Positions 9,250-20,830 of a stretch of DNA of 64,000 nucleotides are shown here, one piece after another (the stretch's first letter is position 1; each line of letters begins with the position of its first letter). The translations under genes were made by a program, and so were the position numbers. This DNA comes from Omphiscola glabra (lineage: Eukaryota > Mollusca > Gastropoda > Lymnaeidae): contig OZ024801.1 of the NCBI GenBank assembly GCA_964017045.1, forward strand, positions 28,554,049 to 28,618,048, in the 5' to 3' direction. The notes beneath the pieces are model-generated. The model saw nothing but the letters and a program-made list of their open reading frames with translations. It searched no databases and was not told the DNA's origin.

Positions 9250-10290
9250 GTATTTCTTAAAACAGTTTTTGAAAAGATGACAAAGACGTGACAAGCTATG
9301 CCACTCAGTAACAATACTGTCAGCAAAAGAGAAGATGAAATGAGTGAAGATATTGAAATACAGCTTGTTGAAAAGCTGAAAACAAACCTCCAAAAAAAAA
9401 AACGTTCACAGAGCAAATGGTGTGATATATTGAAGAAGTAGAATAAGCTGAAGAAATGTTGCCATGTAAATCATTAGAAAGCACAACTACTGCCTAAGAT
9501 GTATGTAATAAGCTGAAACAAATACTTAGATGTCAATAATATACCAATGAAAAATATAACATTTTGTGCTGCAGATGGCGCTCCTAATATGATGGGAAAT
9601 AAAAAAAACTGCTGCTTGAATCGATGAAGGATGAGAATCCAGAAATGCTTCTTGTGCATTTAATTCATAGGGAAAACTCGATAGCTAAAAATAATGTGCC
9701 TGTTCATAATGAAGTGCTAAATTCAGTTGTAAAGTATATCAATGCTATTAAAGCTAATGCCAACTGTTAGCGTTTATTTAAGCTATTTTGTGAAGAACAA
9801 GAAGCAGGCCATGTGACTCTGAAGTGAGGTGGCTCTCGAAAGGAAACTACTTGAAAAGATTTATAGAACTATTTGATTCTCTTGGTTATTTTTCAAGGGA
9901 AAAACCTGAAATGAAGTACATGTTAACAGTTGCTGGTAAAGCATTTGTGAGTTATTTAGCCGACATCTTTAAAAAAAACAAAATATATTAAATAACCAAC
10001 TCCAAGGAGCAAATAAAACTCTGGGCGATGCAAAAAGCGCAAATATCTGTTTCATTACATCTATTGAATTGTGTCATAAATATGTTTGTAACAAGAATTT
10101 TTGAAAAGTTTAATTGACTAAGAAGATGTTAAGTGACAGATACCGCTATGCTTGTTATTGTCGATCATCTGAAAATTCCGTCGGCTGATTTAGAAGAAAT
10201 TTTTTTTTTTTATTTAAAACAAATTGATTCTCCAGCTTGGATGACGCAGCCAATGCTAGTGGATTCGTCTGATACTTCAATATAAGCAAT
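9250..10290 (+). pseudogene. Decayed hAT transposase of ZBED5/SCAND3-like type
   Basis: Recognisable pieces in shifting plus-strand frames are MPLSNNTVSKREDEM at 9298 on, the DGAPNMMG segment near 9570, then ENPEMLLVHLIHREN, AKNNVPVHNEVLNSVVKYI and FKLFCEEQEAGHV. After these come EVRWLS (9826-9845, the conserved Arg-Trp of the hAT catalytic region) and FIELFDSLGYF. The order matches ZBED5-type proteins. At least six stops or frameshifts interrupt it, including poly-A slips, so it cannot be expressed as a transposase. No terminal repeats were found at its edges, so it cannot be assigned to any of the short elements nearby. Confidence 0.8.
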
Positions 10291-10461
10291 AGTGCGAGTT
10301 CTTCCTGATAATGTAAAATATGTGAGTCTGTTTTAACTTTATTAGTATAAAAAGAGCGATGGCATGCATTTTGAAGGAAACAGAAATCAAACAATCAAGT
10401 TCGACCGAATGTGCGAGGCGGCTATTATTACCTTTTCTATCTTCATATTTAGCTGAATGCT

Positions 10462-10615
10462 GATTTACTGCCATTAAGTGATTTACTGCCATTAAGTGAT
10501 TTGCTGCCATTAAGTGATTTGCTGCCATTAAGTGATTTGCTGCCATTAAGTGATTTGCTGCCATTAAGTGATTTGCTGCCATTAAGTGATTTACTGCCAT
10601 TAAGTGATTTGCTGC
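10462..10615. repeat. Minisatellite, 18-bp unit, about 8.6 copies
   Basis: The unit is GATTTGCTGCCATTAAGT with only A/G variation at the sixth base. The very low divergence suggests recent amplification. Since 18 is divisible by three, open frames run through it. Confidence 0.95.
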
Positions 10616-10730
10616 TAAAAAAAAAAAAGAAATCGGCTGAACATAACACAGAGGGCAGAGTTGAGACTTAAGCTATCTAAAATGGCGCCAAATATAAAAT
10701 ATCTGCACAGCAAGCATCGAGCGCAACTTT

Positions 10731-10808
10731 ATCATAAAATTAGTCATAAAATTAGTCATAAAATTTGTCATAAAATTTGTCATAAAATTTGTCATAAATC
10801 TAGTCATG
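10731..10808. repeat. Short tandem repeat, 12-bp unit, about 6 copies
   Basis: Units of ATAAAATTTGTC or ATAAAATTAGTC lie directly against the 19-bp array that follows. Confidence 0.9.
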
Positions 10809-12456
10809 ACTCACTGTATTTGTGATCTCTCACTGTATTTGTGATCTCGCACTGTATTTGTGATCTCTCACTGTATTTGTGATCTCTCACTGTACTTGTG
10901 ATCTCTCACTGTATTTGTGATCTCTCACTGTATTTGTGATCTCACAATATTTTTGTGATCTCACAATGTATTTGTTGTGATCTCAAACTGTACTTGTGGT
11001 CTCACGCTGTGTGATCTCGTACTGTATTTGTGATCTCACACTGTATTTGTGATCTCACACTGTGTTTGTGATCTCTCACTGTATTTGTAATCTCTCACTG
11101 TATTTGTGATCTCACACTGTATTTGTGATCTCACACTGCATTTGTGATCTCACAATGTATTTGTTGTGATCTCACACTGTATTTGTGATCTCATACTGTA
11201 TTTGTGATCTCACACTGTATTTGTGATCTCACAATGTATTTGTGATCTCACACTGTATTTGTGATCCCGCACTGTATTTGTGATCTCACACTGTATTTGT
11301 TGTGATCTCGCACTGTATTTGTGATCTCGCACTGTATTTGTGATCTCACACTGTATTTGTGATCCCGCACAGTAGTTGTGATCTCGCACTGTATATGTGA
11401 TCTCACACTGTATTTGTGACCTCACACTGTATTTGTGATCTCGCACTGTATTTGTGATCTCACACTGTATTTGTGACTCACACTGTATTTGTGATCTCGC
11501 ACTGTATTTGTGATCTCACACTGTATTTGTTGTGATCTCGCACTGTGTTTGTGATCTCGCACTGTATTTGTGATCTCACACTGTATTTGTGATCCCGCAC
11601 AGTAGTTGTGATCTCGCACTGTATATGTGATCTCACACTGTATTTGTGACCTCACACTGTATTTGTGATCTCGCACTGTATTTGTGATCTCACACTGTAT
11701 TTGTGACCTCACACTGTATTTGTGATCTCGCACTGTATTTGTGATCTCACACTGTATTTGTGACCTCACACTGTATTTGTGATCTCACACTGTATTTGTG
11801 ATCTCACACTGTATTTGTGATCTCACACTGTATTTGTGATCCCGCACTGTATTTGTGATCCCGCACTGTATTTGTGATCTCACACTGTATTTGTGATCCC
11901 GCACAGTAGTTGTGATCTCACACTGTATATGTGATCTCACACTGTATTTGTGACCTCACACTGTATTTGTGATCTCGCACTGTATTTGTGATCTCACACT
12001 GTATTTGTGACCTCACACTGTATTTGTGATCTCGCACTGTATTTGTGATCTCACACTGTATTTGTGACCTCACACTGTATTTGTGATCTCACACTGTATT
12101 TGTGATCTCACACTGTATTTGTGATCTCACACTGTATTTGTGATCCCGCACTGTATTTGTGATCCCGCACTGTATTTGTGATCTCACACTGTATTTGTGA
12201 TCCCGCACTGTATTTGTGATCTCACACTGTATTTGTGATCTCACACTGTATTTGTGATCTCACACTGTATTTGTGATCCCGCACTGTATTTGTGATCTCA
12301 CACTGTATTTGTGATCTCTCACTGTATGTGTGATCCCGCACTGTCTTTGTGATCTCACACTGTATTTGTGATCTCATACTGTATTTGTGATCCCGCACTG
12401 TATTTGTGATCTCACACTGTATTTGTGATGTCACACTGTATTTGTGATCTCACAAG
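10808..12456. repeat. Minisatellite, 19-bp unit, about 86 copies
   Basis: The consensus is GTGATCTCACACTGTATTT with variants (CTCGC, CCCGC, CTCTC, GACCTC). The variant string GATCCCGCACAGTAGTTGTG recurs at 11361, 11591 and 11895, showing that blocks of units were copied together. Several minus-strand ORFs over it are repeat artefacts. Confidence 0.95.
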
Positions 12457-12668
12457 CGTAAGGCTTAAGTGGGGCATGGGGGGCGGCGTAAGGCTTAAGT
12501 GGGGCATGGGGGTGCGGCGTAAGGCTTAAGTGGGGCATGGGGTGCGGCGTAAGGCTTAAGTGGGGCATGGGGGAGTGCGGCGTAAGGCTTAAATGGGGCA
12601 TGGGGGGTGCAGCGTAAGGCTTAAGTGGGGCATGGGGGGGTTGCGGCGTAAGGCTTAAGTGGGGCGTG
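12457..12668. repeat. Minisatellite, 30-33-bp unit, about 7 copies
   Basis: The unit is GCGTAAGGCTTAAGTGGGGC followed by ATGGGGGTGCG, with unit length varying through the G run. It abuts the 19-bp array without a gap. Confidence 0.95.
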
Positions 12669-12869
12669 ACACATAAAAGGGCTGGAAATATTGATTTAAT
12701 CTGTTTTAAGATTTGGCTGCTAGAATTACTTATACGTAACAGGGGACTGAAACACATACACACATAGACACCACCGCTAGTGATATTAACAATATTCAAT
12801 TTAATTACATTATCAAATTTCGCTAAAAATACAAATTCAAATACACGCAACAACAAAACAGTATATATT

Positions 12870-13190
12870 GCTGGCATCCGTCCGGCACTAGTTGACGATG
12901 GTATGGAATTCGCAGGACGAAATCCCCAAGGGATTATTCTTTCTAGGACAGCAAATCGCCTCTCTCCACGCCGCTGGATGACCCCAAGGGAACATCGTGT
13001 GGATGATACAGCTTGGCACCAGGGGCGTCGCAGAGGTTGTCGGAATGTTTCATTGTAACAATATTATCCGCCTTTCGGGACTCCATCTCCGGGTTTCAAT
13101 TCAGAGTTGCCTAATCTTAGATGAGTTGCCGTCCAAGGTTAACGCTCCCCATCCACCCGGGGTGCTTGGTGGTGTTTTTGCTTGACTGGG
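12870..13190 (+). mobile_element. Dispersed SINE-like repeat, copy 1
   Basis: About 320 bp alignable with 39168-39490, from CTGGCATCCGTCC through CGCAGGACGAAATCC, CTCTCCACGCCGCTGG and GGAATGTTTCATTGTA to GTTGCCGTCCAAGGTTAACG. Neither copy has a shared ORF. I see no terminal inverted repeats or clear tRNA-type promoter boxes, so the class is unsettled; the length and compactness suggest a SINE or a LINE tail. Confidence 0.6.
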
Positions 13191-13339
13191 CTTTGGCGGG
13201 GATTGAGATTTGCTAAGTTTAGACAATTCGGCCACCCAGCACATATATATGTGTATCAACTTACAAGTGAAATGAAATCTAAAAATAAAAATATTCATTT
13301 AAACACACAGATAAAGAGTGCAGTCTTAAAATGATATAA

Positions 13340-13960
13340 CGTCTCGCTTGTGTCTAGTAAATATAGCAAAAATATGTGCCTATAAATGAGGATCAAATCA
13401 GAACCCTCTAGAAAATAGATTATAGAAGTTGCGTCACCTGATAGCAATCTTTTGAACAAGTAGATTGTATTTGAGTGTAAACAACCTTTTCCCAAACAAG
13501 GGAGGGACTGGGTGATTGGAGTGGCGCAGCACATTTACTTGGTGACGTAAATTTCCCATCAAAGCAAAGGGGGAGACAAGTGATGGTGACCGCAACGCTA
13601 AAATTGGGCCTACACACATGCAATAACCCCCCGTCTTCTTTTTATTTTTTCCTTTTGCAGATTAGAGTTAGTTATATATTCAGCCTGCTAAAGCTGTGTT
13701 TGAGCTGGGGAAAAAAGTTTGCCTACTGAAAGTTGTAACATTTTAATGACCTTAAATTATTGTTGATCCTCTTGTTACAATAAAATTAATGAAAATTTAC
13801 TATTGAAAACGCAATGCAGACATTCTTTGAATGCTGTAAAATAACTTTTGAGTTCTAGGTTTGTAATATGCAACACGGTTTTACTATGGAGTCCTGCTTC
13901 AATAAATTGTAAAAAATAGACAAATAAAAGTTTTCTTTGTTGTTAATTGTATTTTCTAAT
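13340..13960. repeat. Receptor-unit downstream flank, copy 2
   Basis: It aligns with 1690-2280 and continues through CTGCTAAAGCTGTGTTTGAGC, matching the copy-1 stretch near 2050. It lies on the 3' side of receptor 2. Confidence 0.75.
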
Positions 13961-14069
13961 TTGCTAATTACGTGAAAAAAATAAGTTATAAACTTTCAGC
14001 TCAAGTAATTAGGTTGTAAAAATAACGAAAATGTAGGATGTGTGGCATTAGGGAATAATTAAAAGAGAA

Positions 14070-14490
14070 ATTATTTTAGAGCGATGTGGAGGTAGAGAAT
14101 GATACATTTTTAAAAAGGGACATAGCTTTGGAGAGATTTGGAAGCATGGTATCTTCTTAAGGGTCATAGGTTTAGAGAGATGTGGACGTAGAGAAGCATC
14201 TAAAGAAACATCGGTTTGGAGAGATATGGACGTAAAGAAGCATGAAAACGAACATAGGTTTAGAGAGATGTGGGCGTAGAGAATGTATCTAAAGGGACAA
14301 AGATTTGGAGAGATGTGGACGTAGAGAAGGTATCTAAAGGGACAAAGATTTAGAGAGATGTGGACGTAGAGAAGGTATCTAAAGGGACAAAGATTTGGAG
14401 AGATGTGGACGTAGAGAAGGTATCTAAAGGGACAAAGATTTGGAGAGATGTGGACGTAGAGAAGCATTTGAACGAACATAGTTTTGGAGA
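14070..14490. repeat. Minisatellite, 45-bp unit, about 9 copies
   Basis: The unit is AGGTATCTAAAGGGACAAAG then ATTTGGAGAG then ATGTGGACGTAGAGA. Central units are near-identical and outer ones diverged. The array is absent at the corresponding place downstream of receptor 1. The 163-codon minus-strand ORF across it is a consequence of the unit being divisible by three. Confidence 0.95.
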
Positions 14491-15086
14491 TAGATGATAT
14501 TGGGTTTAAACACAGACGAGCTACTTGCGGGAAAGACATTCAAAGATATTGCATGAAGGCGTATCATTTCAACACTGTGTTTGCCCATCAAGGTTTTAAT
14601 TCTTAAGGTAATATGTGATTGAATGTGATGATCGATAACCTTTGTTTAAATCAGTTTGATTGATTGACTCATATAATTAATTGAAATTGTAGTTTGAGTA
14701 TATAAAATGACATCTGAAGGCTTTCACAAACAACCTCGAAAATTTTCATAAGAAGCAGTATGGTTTTTTAAACGATAAATTAATGTCTTTTATCTTTTTT
14801 TTTAAAAAAAGAATAGAATATCGTTGCACCAACCGGTGATCGGGTCCACGGAATGATGTACTGATTAGTATATTCTTAACTATAACTAGACATGGGCTAT
14901 TTTGTAGACTGTGAAAATGTCCGACTTTGAACTTATTGGGCGTAGTCTATAACTATGTTGTTACTTCTTAAGTAGTAATATTTAAAATGTAGATTTGAAT
15001 AAATAAGAATCTCACAAAGTTATGTCTACATTAAAAAATAAAACTATTGACTAACACGAACCCACAAAACGCTGACTTGAAAATGT

Positions 15087-16274
15087 TCAATGTCTGCACC
15101 CACAGCAGGCTAACAATGTCGACCTGTAGCGTGTGTTGAACTTCAGGTAGACAAAAATATTGCACGAGCAGTGCAGCAGTTCGAGCGTGCACCTCAATTC
15201 ATTTGCCGCCAAATATGTTCTGCCAAAACGACCGAAAAAGCCATAATCTGGAATGCAGAGGATGACGTAATAATTTAATAATTTTAACGTGTTGAACGAG
15301 ACGAACAGAATGGACACGAATGTGGTGGACTTTATGGCCATTAATTCTTTTCTAGAGGTGGCCTTGACCGGGGGAGCAGCAGGAGTGATATCTCCATGGG
15401 GAGTCGTATTTATCCCTGAACATTTTTTTGCTGTGACTTTTCCATTAACGTCTGTCGATTGATTGATAGAGCTCATCTTATCCGACGTCAAATATTTGTT
15501 CAAATGCTTATCAGTGAATTTCGGTATCTGAGTTTTAATCTCTGAAGATATCAGATCCGTATTGGCAATTTTTGTCGCCCTCCTGAACTTTGAGGACGCA
15601 TGTAGGCTTGAAGCCAGAACGATCAGGCAGAAGATGACAATCATCTGACAGGTGTTGGTAAACACTAAAGATATGAGACCCACTGCAGAATACAGCTTCC
15701 CACTTATCTCTAGCATCCATAACTGTTGTATTGTTCTATTCCTGGCCGGGTCGAACACATCCGCCAAACCTTGTGTCGTCAGAATCGGCATGTGCATAGA
15801 GAACAGCGCCAGTATAATACCAGATATCGCAACGGCCGTTCGCGTCCTTGTAAACGTGTTTTTAAAACGAAAAGGCAGCGCCACACACCAGCATTTTTGG
15901 ACGGCGATGAACGTCGTGATCCCTTGCGAGATGTCGTAGAAGGGTCCGTGATAAGCCATTATGACGAAAGTTACGCTTCCGCCGTCGGTGCTCCACCTTT
16001 CCAGAAACTTTTGCGACAGGCTCGTAGAAGAGTTGGCCATTGCGTTCAGCAACAAACAGACCAGGTCCGAACACGACAGCACGAAGAAGCAGATGCTGAT
16101 GCTGTCGTTCAGACCAAGCTGTAAATAGACGATCATGTTGATTAAGTTGGCGGCGGCGCCGAGGAATAGTATCGGGGGCTGGAGGACTTCTCCGTTGACA
16201 AAGGTGATTAACTCTGCCGTTTCAAATGAGGTGAAGTCGGGAAGAGTTATCTTTTGGACGTCCGTGGCGTTCAT
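15087..16274 (-). CDS. Chemosensory-type class A GPCR, copy 2, intact
   Basis: A 395-residue single-exon 7TM protein. The N-terminus is short, with an N-glycosylation site (NAT at 2-4). Approximate segments: TM1 31-52 (ANLINMIVY keeps the TM1 Asn), TM2 58-80 (LSCSDL keeps the Asp), TM3 98-127, TM4 146-168, TM5 195-223, a long basic third loop 224-312, TM6 313-340, TM7 352-378. The DRY position reads QKC (126-128), the CWxP region of TM6 reads FVSFNTLKLL, and NPxxY becomes CNIFVY. The usual TM3 and loop-2 cysteines appear missing. The tail ends in a Cys-rich LACCGCRH that could be palmitoylated. The start is shared with copies 1, 3 and 4 (TCATTGCCGTG context). It probably senses external chemicals or peptides at the plasma membrane; ligand and G protein are unknown. 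Confidence 0.92.
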   Translation of the reverse strand: MNATDVQKITLPDFTSFETAELITFVNGEVLQPPILFLGAAANLINMIVYLQLGLNDSISICFFVLSCSDLVCLLLNAMANSSTSLSQKFLERWSTDGGSVTFVIMAYHGPFYDISQGITTFIAVQKCWCVALPFRFKNTFTRTRTAVAISGIILALFSMHMPILTTQGLADVFDPARNRTIQQLWMLEISGKLYSAVGLISLVFTNTCQMIVIFCLIVLASSLHASSKFRRATKIANTDLISSEIKTQIPKFTDKHLNKYLTSDKMSSINQSTDVNGKVTAKKCSGINTTPHGDITPAAPPVKATSRKELMAIKSTTFVSILFVSFNTLKLLNYYVILCIPDYGFFGRFGRTYLAANELRCTLELLHCSCNIFVYLKFNTRYRSTLLACCGCRH

Positions 16275-16602
16275 TGCCGTGGGCTGTTCGTTACTAGTTC
16301 ATAAACCGCAAATACAATGTCTTCCAACTGTTGAACATTTAAAGGATGCAGATTGGGGTTAATCAAGAAATGCAGATCTTTAAGAAAACTTGATTTTTTT
16401 ACTTTTCTTTCTGAAATGCAAAATGAAGTAGTTACAAGAGAGAAAATGATTCGTAACAGTGAAGAAAAATTCCATTAAAATGCTTTTATTAATACAACTA
16501 TTAAAATATTGTCTTTTCATTTAACATCATTATACAAAGACGCATTACATTATTTTCAAAATAAAATTACTGCTATCGAGATATATAACACTTTCTTTCT
16601 TC
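16275..16602 (-). promoter_or_regulatory. Conserved 5' flank of receptor 2
   Basis: It aligns with 5426-5800 and shares GCATTACATTATTTT about 275 bp upstream of the ATG. It ends abruptly where the 27-bp minisatellite begins, so any distal promoter of receptor 2 lies across that array. Confidence 0.5.
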
Positions 16603-17900
16603 AAGTTAGCATACCATGGGCAGTATGAACACTTAGCCTACCATGGGAAGTATGAACACTTAGCCTACCGTGTGCAGTATGAACACTAAGCCTACCGTGT
16701 GCAGTATGAACACTAAGCCTACCGTGTGCAGTATGAACACTTAGCCTACCGTGTGCAGTATGAACACTTAGCCTACCGTGTGCAGTATGAACACTAAGCC
16801 TACCGTGTGCAGTATGAACACTAAGCCTACCGTGTGCAGTATGAACACTTAGCCTACCGTGTGCAGTATGAACACTTAGCCTACCATGGGCAGTATAAAC
16901 ACAAAGCCTACCGTGTGCAGTATGAACACTTAGCCTACCGTGTGCAGTATGAACACTTAGCCTACCGTGTGCAGTATGAACACTAAGCCTACCGTGTGCA
17001 GTATGAACACTTAGCCTACCGTGTGCAGTATGAACACTTAGCCTACCGTGTGCAGTATGAACAATTAGCCTACCGTGTGCAGTATGAACACTTAGCCTAC
17101 CGTGTGCAGTATGAACACTTAGCCTACCGTGTGCAGTATGAACACTTAGCCTACCGTGTGCAGTATGAACACTTAGTCTACCGTGTGCAGTATGAACACT
17201 TAGTCTACCGTGTGCAGTATGAACACTTAGTCTACCGTGTGCAGTATGAACACTTAGCCTACCGTGTGCAGTATGAACACTTAGCCTACCACGTGCAGTA
17301 TGAACACTTAGCCTACCGTGTGCAGTATGAACACTTAGCCTACCGTGTGCAGTATGAACACTTAGCCTACAGTGTGCAGTATGAACACTTAGCCTACCGT
17401 GTGCAGTATGAACACTTAGCCTACCGTGTGCTGTATGAACACTTAGCCTACCGTGTGCAGTATGAACACTTAGCCTACCACGTGCAGTATGAACAATTAG
17501 CCTACCGTGTGCAGTATGAACAATTAGCCTACCGTGTGCAGTATGAACACTTAGCCTACCGTGTGCAGTATGAACACTTAGCCTACCGTGTGCAGTATGA
17601 ACACTTAGCCTACCACGTGCAGTATGAACAATTAGCCTACCGTGTGCAGTATGAACAATTAGCCTACCGTGTGCAGTATGAACAATTAGCCTACCACGTG
17701 CAGTATGAACACTTAGCCTACCGTGTGCAGTATGAACACTTAGCCTACCGTGTGCAGTATGAACAATTAGCCTACCGTGTGCAGTATGAACACTTAGCCT
17801 ACCGTGTGCAGTATGAACAATTAGCCTACCACGTGCAGTATGAACAATTAGCCTACCGTGTGCAGTATGAACACTTAGCCTACCGTGAGAAACATGAACA
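16603..17900. repeat. Minisatellite, 27-bp unit, about 48 copies
   Basis: The consensus is GTGTGCAGTATGAACACTTAGCCTACC. Variants CACGTGCAG, GAACAATTAG and GAACACTAAG are spread through the array. Because 27 is divisible by three, it is open for hundreds of codons on both strands (9-residue periods GRLSVHTAH and VQYEHLAYR). The two complementary open frames argue that neither is a gene. Confidence 0.97.
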
Positions 17901-17915
17901 AAAAGCCTATCGATA

Positions 17916-18930
17916 CTATTTTTTTCCTTTAGATCGGCAAATCTTTTTATTGCACTTTCTAATTTTCTTGCATGGCGCCCACGTGCAATGATATTTTTTT
18001 CTATTTTGGAAGATCGTTGAGGGCGCCCTAAGCACATGGCTCCCAGGGCCACTACTCGAGTTACCGGTACCGTGAGCTGGCCCTCTCTGAGACACAAAAA
18101 ATCCACTATTAAATAAAGCCGTATAAATAGAATCCATTAATTTATACGTATTAGAAATAAATAAGTTTTTTTTTTTTTAATGTAGGTAGATTCATTCTTT
18201 CGAATGATGCGAGTGTATTTAGTAAACACTTTTTTTTGCTTTGAATGTCACGTGTATCTATGGCTGGCAGTGTGGGGGTGTTACTATTGCTTGCCGGCAA
18301 TATGAACAGGATTAGAACCTCTGGTTTGTGCGCTGGAGTTTCGCCGTTCAATTCAAACTGTACGAGATAAAGAAAGGACCCGTGCGTTCTCTTTTATACG
18401 ATTAAAAAATCCAAAAGATTCAGTTAGGGCAACGTATGTTACAGGCAGCTAAGGCAAAAATAGAATACAAAATTATGTACGCCACAAGCCATATTGACCG
18501 ACAAACATTTTCTCTCAGGGAAATTCATGATCGCATCGTATTACGAGGCACTTGAAGAGTTCTTGTCATTTTTTTTTTAATGAAACCAAAACCCGTCCTT
18601 GACATTGTTAAGGTCACCGAAGTTGAAAAAGTGTATTTTATTGATGTATCGAACCATACAAGGCTGAAGTGTAAGCGCGGCGACCATTGAAACACTCAGC
18701 CGCATGATATTCAGCGATAACTTGTGTCCGGTGAAAAAGTTATAAAGTGCTCAAGAGATTCGCAGAGATGCTGCCAATGATAGATACGTATTTAAAAAAA
18801 AAAACACAGTTACAATTATCGTTAAACACACTAGCGACGACAGGATTGCGTTCAACTGTCAAGTGAGATCCTGGCTTTTTTTTTTTTTAAGTTTTTAACA
18901 CAAACGTGTGTCACGTGCTGTAGCACCCGC
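17916..18930. other. Receptor 2 upstream intergenic DNA
   Basis: No gene recognised. GC-rich, possibly TE-derived sequence is at 17970-18090. The stretch at 18180-18300 matches the DNA upstream of receptor 1 and includes the near-unamplified counterpart of the 25-bp minisatellite (GCTGGCAGTG, TTACTATTGCTTGCCGGCA). Confidence 0.5.
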
Positions 18931-19004
18931 GATTATATCTTGTCAAAATGCAAAGGTCAATATTAATTGGCGACGGGTCATCCCAAACGAAAGATAGGTG
19001 CTCT

Positions 19005-19300
19005 TCAAACCTAAACGTTTGACTAAGCGACGATGTTGTCCTCTTAGGAGGATCTGAAGTGAACATACATTGAAAGAAAACGGTAGCCTAGAAGCTTGGC
19101 CTCTCCACTTGAAGCGAGGAAATAAGCGGCCACCTCTCGAAGTTGTAAAAGTAACGTTAAAGCGAAAAAAAGAAATATACCTGACAGAATATTGGAAAAA
19201 GTCACAACAATACAGGGAACGATGATTATGTATCACAGGACAATAGCAGAGACTGTGTGAATTAAGAGCGTGCGGCCCGCCACGTCAAATAGAGCGGACC
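19005..19300. promoter_or_regulatory. Conserved non-coding block upstream of receptor 2
   Basis: It aligns with 7818-8160 (CCACTTGAAGCGAGGAAATAA, CCTCTCGAAGTTGT, CAGAATATTGGAA, GTGCGGCCCGC). It contains a small palindrome, CCTCTTAGGAGG, at about 19040. It lies 2.73 kb upstream of the receptor start. Its frames carry stops, so it is not coding. Confidence 0.45.
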
Positions 19301-19625
19301 GCTGATTCCTGATTTATCACGCTACACTGATTTGTTCTTCATTCGATTTGCAGGAGTTTTTTTTTTTTTTTGGTTTAAAATGATGAGTTTAGAGAAGAGA
19401 TCAGATGACAGCCCATTATTTTAATTTTATTCTGTTTTGTTATTTATCATTTCATCGCGTGCAATAAGAATAGAAAATTAATTAAACTATGTCACACAAC
19501 ATTTAGAGGGTGTTTATTTAAATATTTTAAAATGAGTTGTTTAGGACACGTGGGCCGCGAAATGTTAACTGGCTTTCAAAGTGGCCGGCGAAGACTTTTG
19601 GGGAAATCACCCTTGCACTGACGAA
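19301..19625. other. Intergenic DNA, no gene seen
   Basis: AT-rich, with a poly-T run near 19358-19371. Nothing recognised. Confidence 0.5.
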
Positions 19626-20325
19626 CGCAAACATTCTGGTGAGGGTCTGAGGCTACACTCTTATGGCTCTGGCTAGTAAACACACAGTCTGGTGAAGGTC
19701 TGAGGCTACTCTCTTTTGGCCCTGGCTAGTACGCACACATTCTGGTGAAGGTCTGAGGCTACTCTCTTATGGCTCTGGCTAGTAAACACAGTCTGGTGAA
19801 GGTCTGAGGCTACTCTCTTTTGGCCCTGGCTAGTACGCACACATTCTGGTGAAGGTCTGAGGCTACTCTCTTATGGCCCTGGCTAATACGCACACAATCT
19901 GGTGTGGGTATGAGGCTACTCTCTTATGGCCCTTGCTAGTACACACACATTCTGGTGAAGGTCTGAGGCTACTCTCTTATGGCCCTGGCTAGTACGCACA
20001 CATTCTGGTGAAGGTCTGAGGCTACTCTCTTTTGGCCCTGGATAGTACAAACACATTCTGGTGAATGTCTGAGGCTACTCTCTTTTGGCCCTGGCTAGTA
20101 CACACACATTCTGGTGAAGGTCTGAGGCTACTCTCTTATGGCCCTGGCCAGTACACACACATTCTGGTGAAGGTCTGAGGCTACTCTCTTATGGCCCTGG
20201 CTAGTACGCACACATTCTGGTGAAGGTCTGAGGCTACTCTCTTATGGCCCTGGCTAATACGCACACATTCTGGTGAAGGTCTGAGGCTACTCTCTTATGG
20301 CCCTGGCTAGTACACTGGCTATCCG
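19626..20325. repeat. Minisatellite, 53-bp unit, about 13 copies, made from a LINE 3' end
   Basis: The unit is TGGCCCTGGCTAGTACGCAC then ACATTCTGGTGAAGGTCTGA then GGCTACTCTCTTA. One unamplified version of the same sequence is present in the LINE tail at 40150-40206 and, on the opposite strand, at about 22590-22645. The array is therefore an in-place amplification of that LINE segment and adjoins the LINE remnant at 20325-20500. Confidence 0.9.
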
Positions 20326-20500
20326 TTAAGGCTGTGCCGTATAACATTCTCTTCACGTAGGGCTCTCCCGCCGCCCTGGCCTCCCCTGAAATATCTTGTG
20401 AAGGTTTTTTTGGTTAGCAACTGCGCTAGAGTTTCTGGCACTAGGTTGCAATGCCGGCAAGTCGGGTGCCTGTTATTATCTAGCCTGTTGAAATATGGGC
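20325..20500 (-). mobile_element. LINE 3'-end fragment
   Basis: Minus-strand sequence includes the cysteine/histidine tail region (CCGACTTGCCGGCATTGCAACC, then LVPETLAQLLT in translation) and TACGTGAAGAGAATGTTATACGGCACAGCC, as in the other copies of this family. It is truncated on its 5' side. Confidence 0.65.
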
Positions 20501-20535
20501 ACTAAATGTTTTGGTGAAAATAAATAAAACTCGTA

Positions 20536-20830
20536 TGTAAATCACAGAGAATGTCATATGTAAGATCACAGAGTAAGATCACAGAGAATGTCGTATGTAA
20601 GATCACAGAGAATGTCGTATGTAAGATCACAGAGAATGTCGTATGTAAGATCACAGAGAATGTCGTATGTAAGATCACAGGGACTGTCGTATGTAAAGCA
20701 AAGAGAATTTCATACGTAAGATCGCAGGGAATGTCGTATGTAAAATCACAGGGAATTTCGTATGTAAGATCAGAGGGAATGTCGTATGTAAGAGCACAGA
20801 GAATTTCGTATGTAAGAGCACAGGGAATGT
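20536..20830. repeat. Minisatellite, 24-bp unit, about 12 copies
   Basis: The unit is GATCACAGAGAATGTCGTATGTAA. Copies on the right edge are more diverged. The overlapping 119- and 206-codon ORFs are repeat artefacts. Confidence 0.93.

Noticed and set aside
10808..12456. Possible CRISPR-like array
   Set aside because: Units are directly adjacent with no unique spacers, and the context is animal nuclear DNA. It is a minisatellite.
16601..18106. 501-codon minus-strand ORF with 9-residue periods, and a 331-codon ORF opposite
   Set aside because: Both follow from a stop-free 27-bp unit. Complementary open frames over the same DNA, no domain and no sign of selection on codons argue against a protein.
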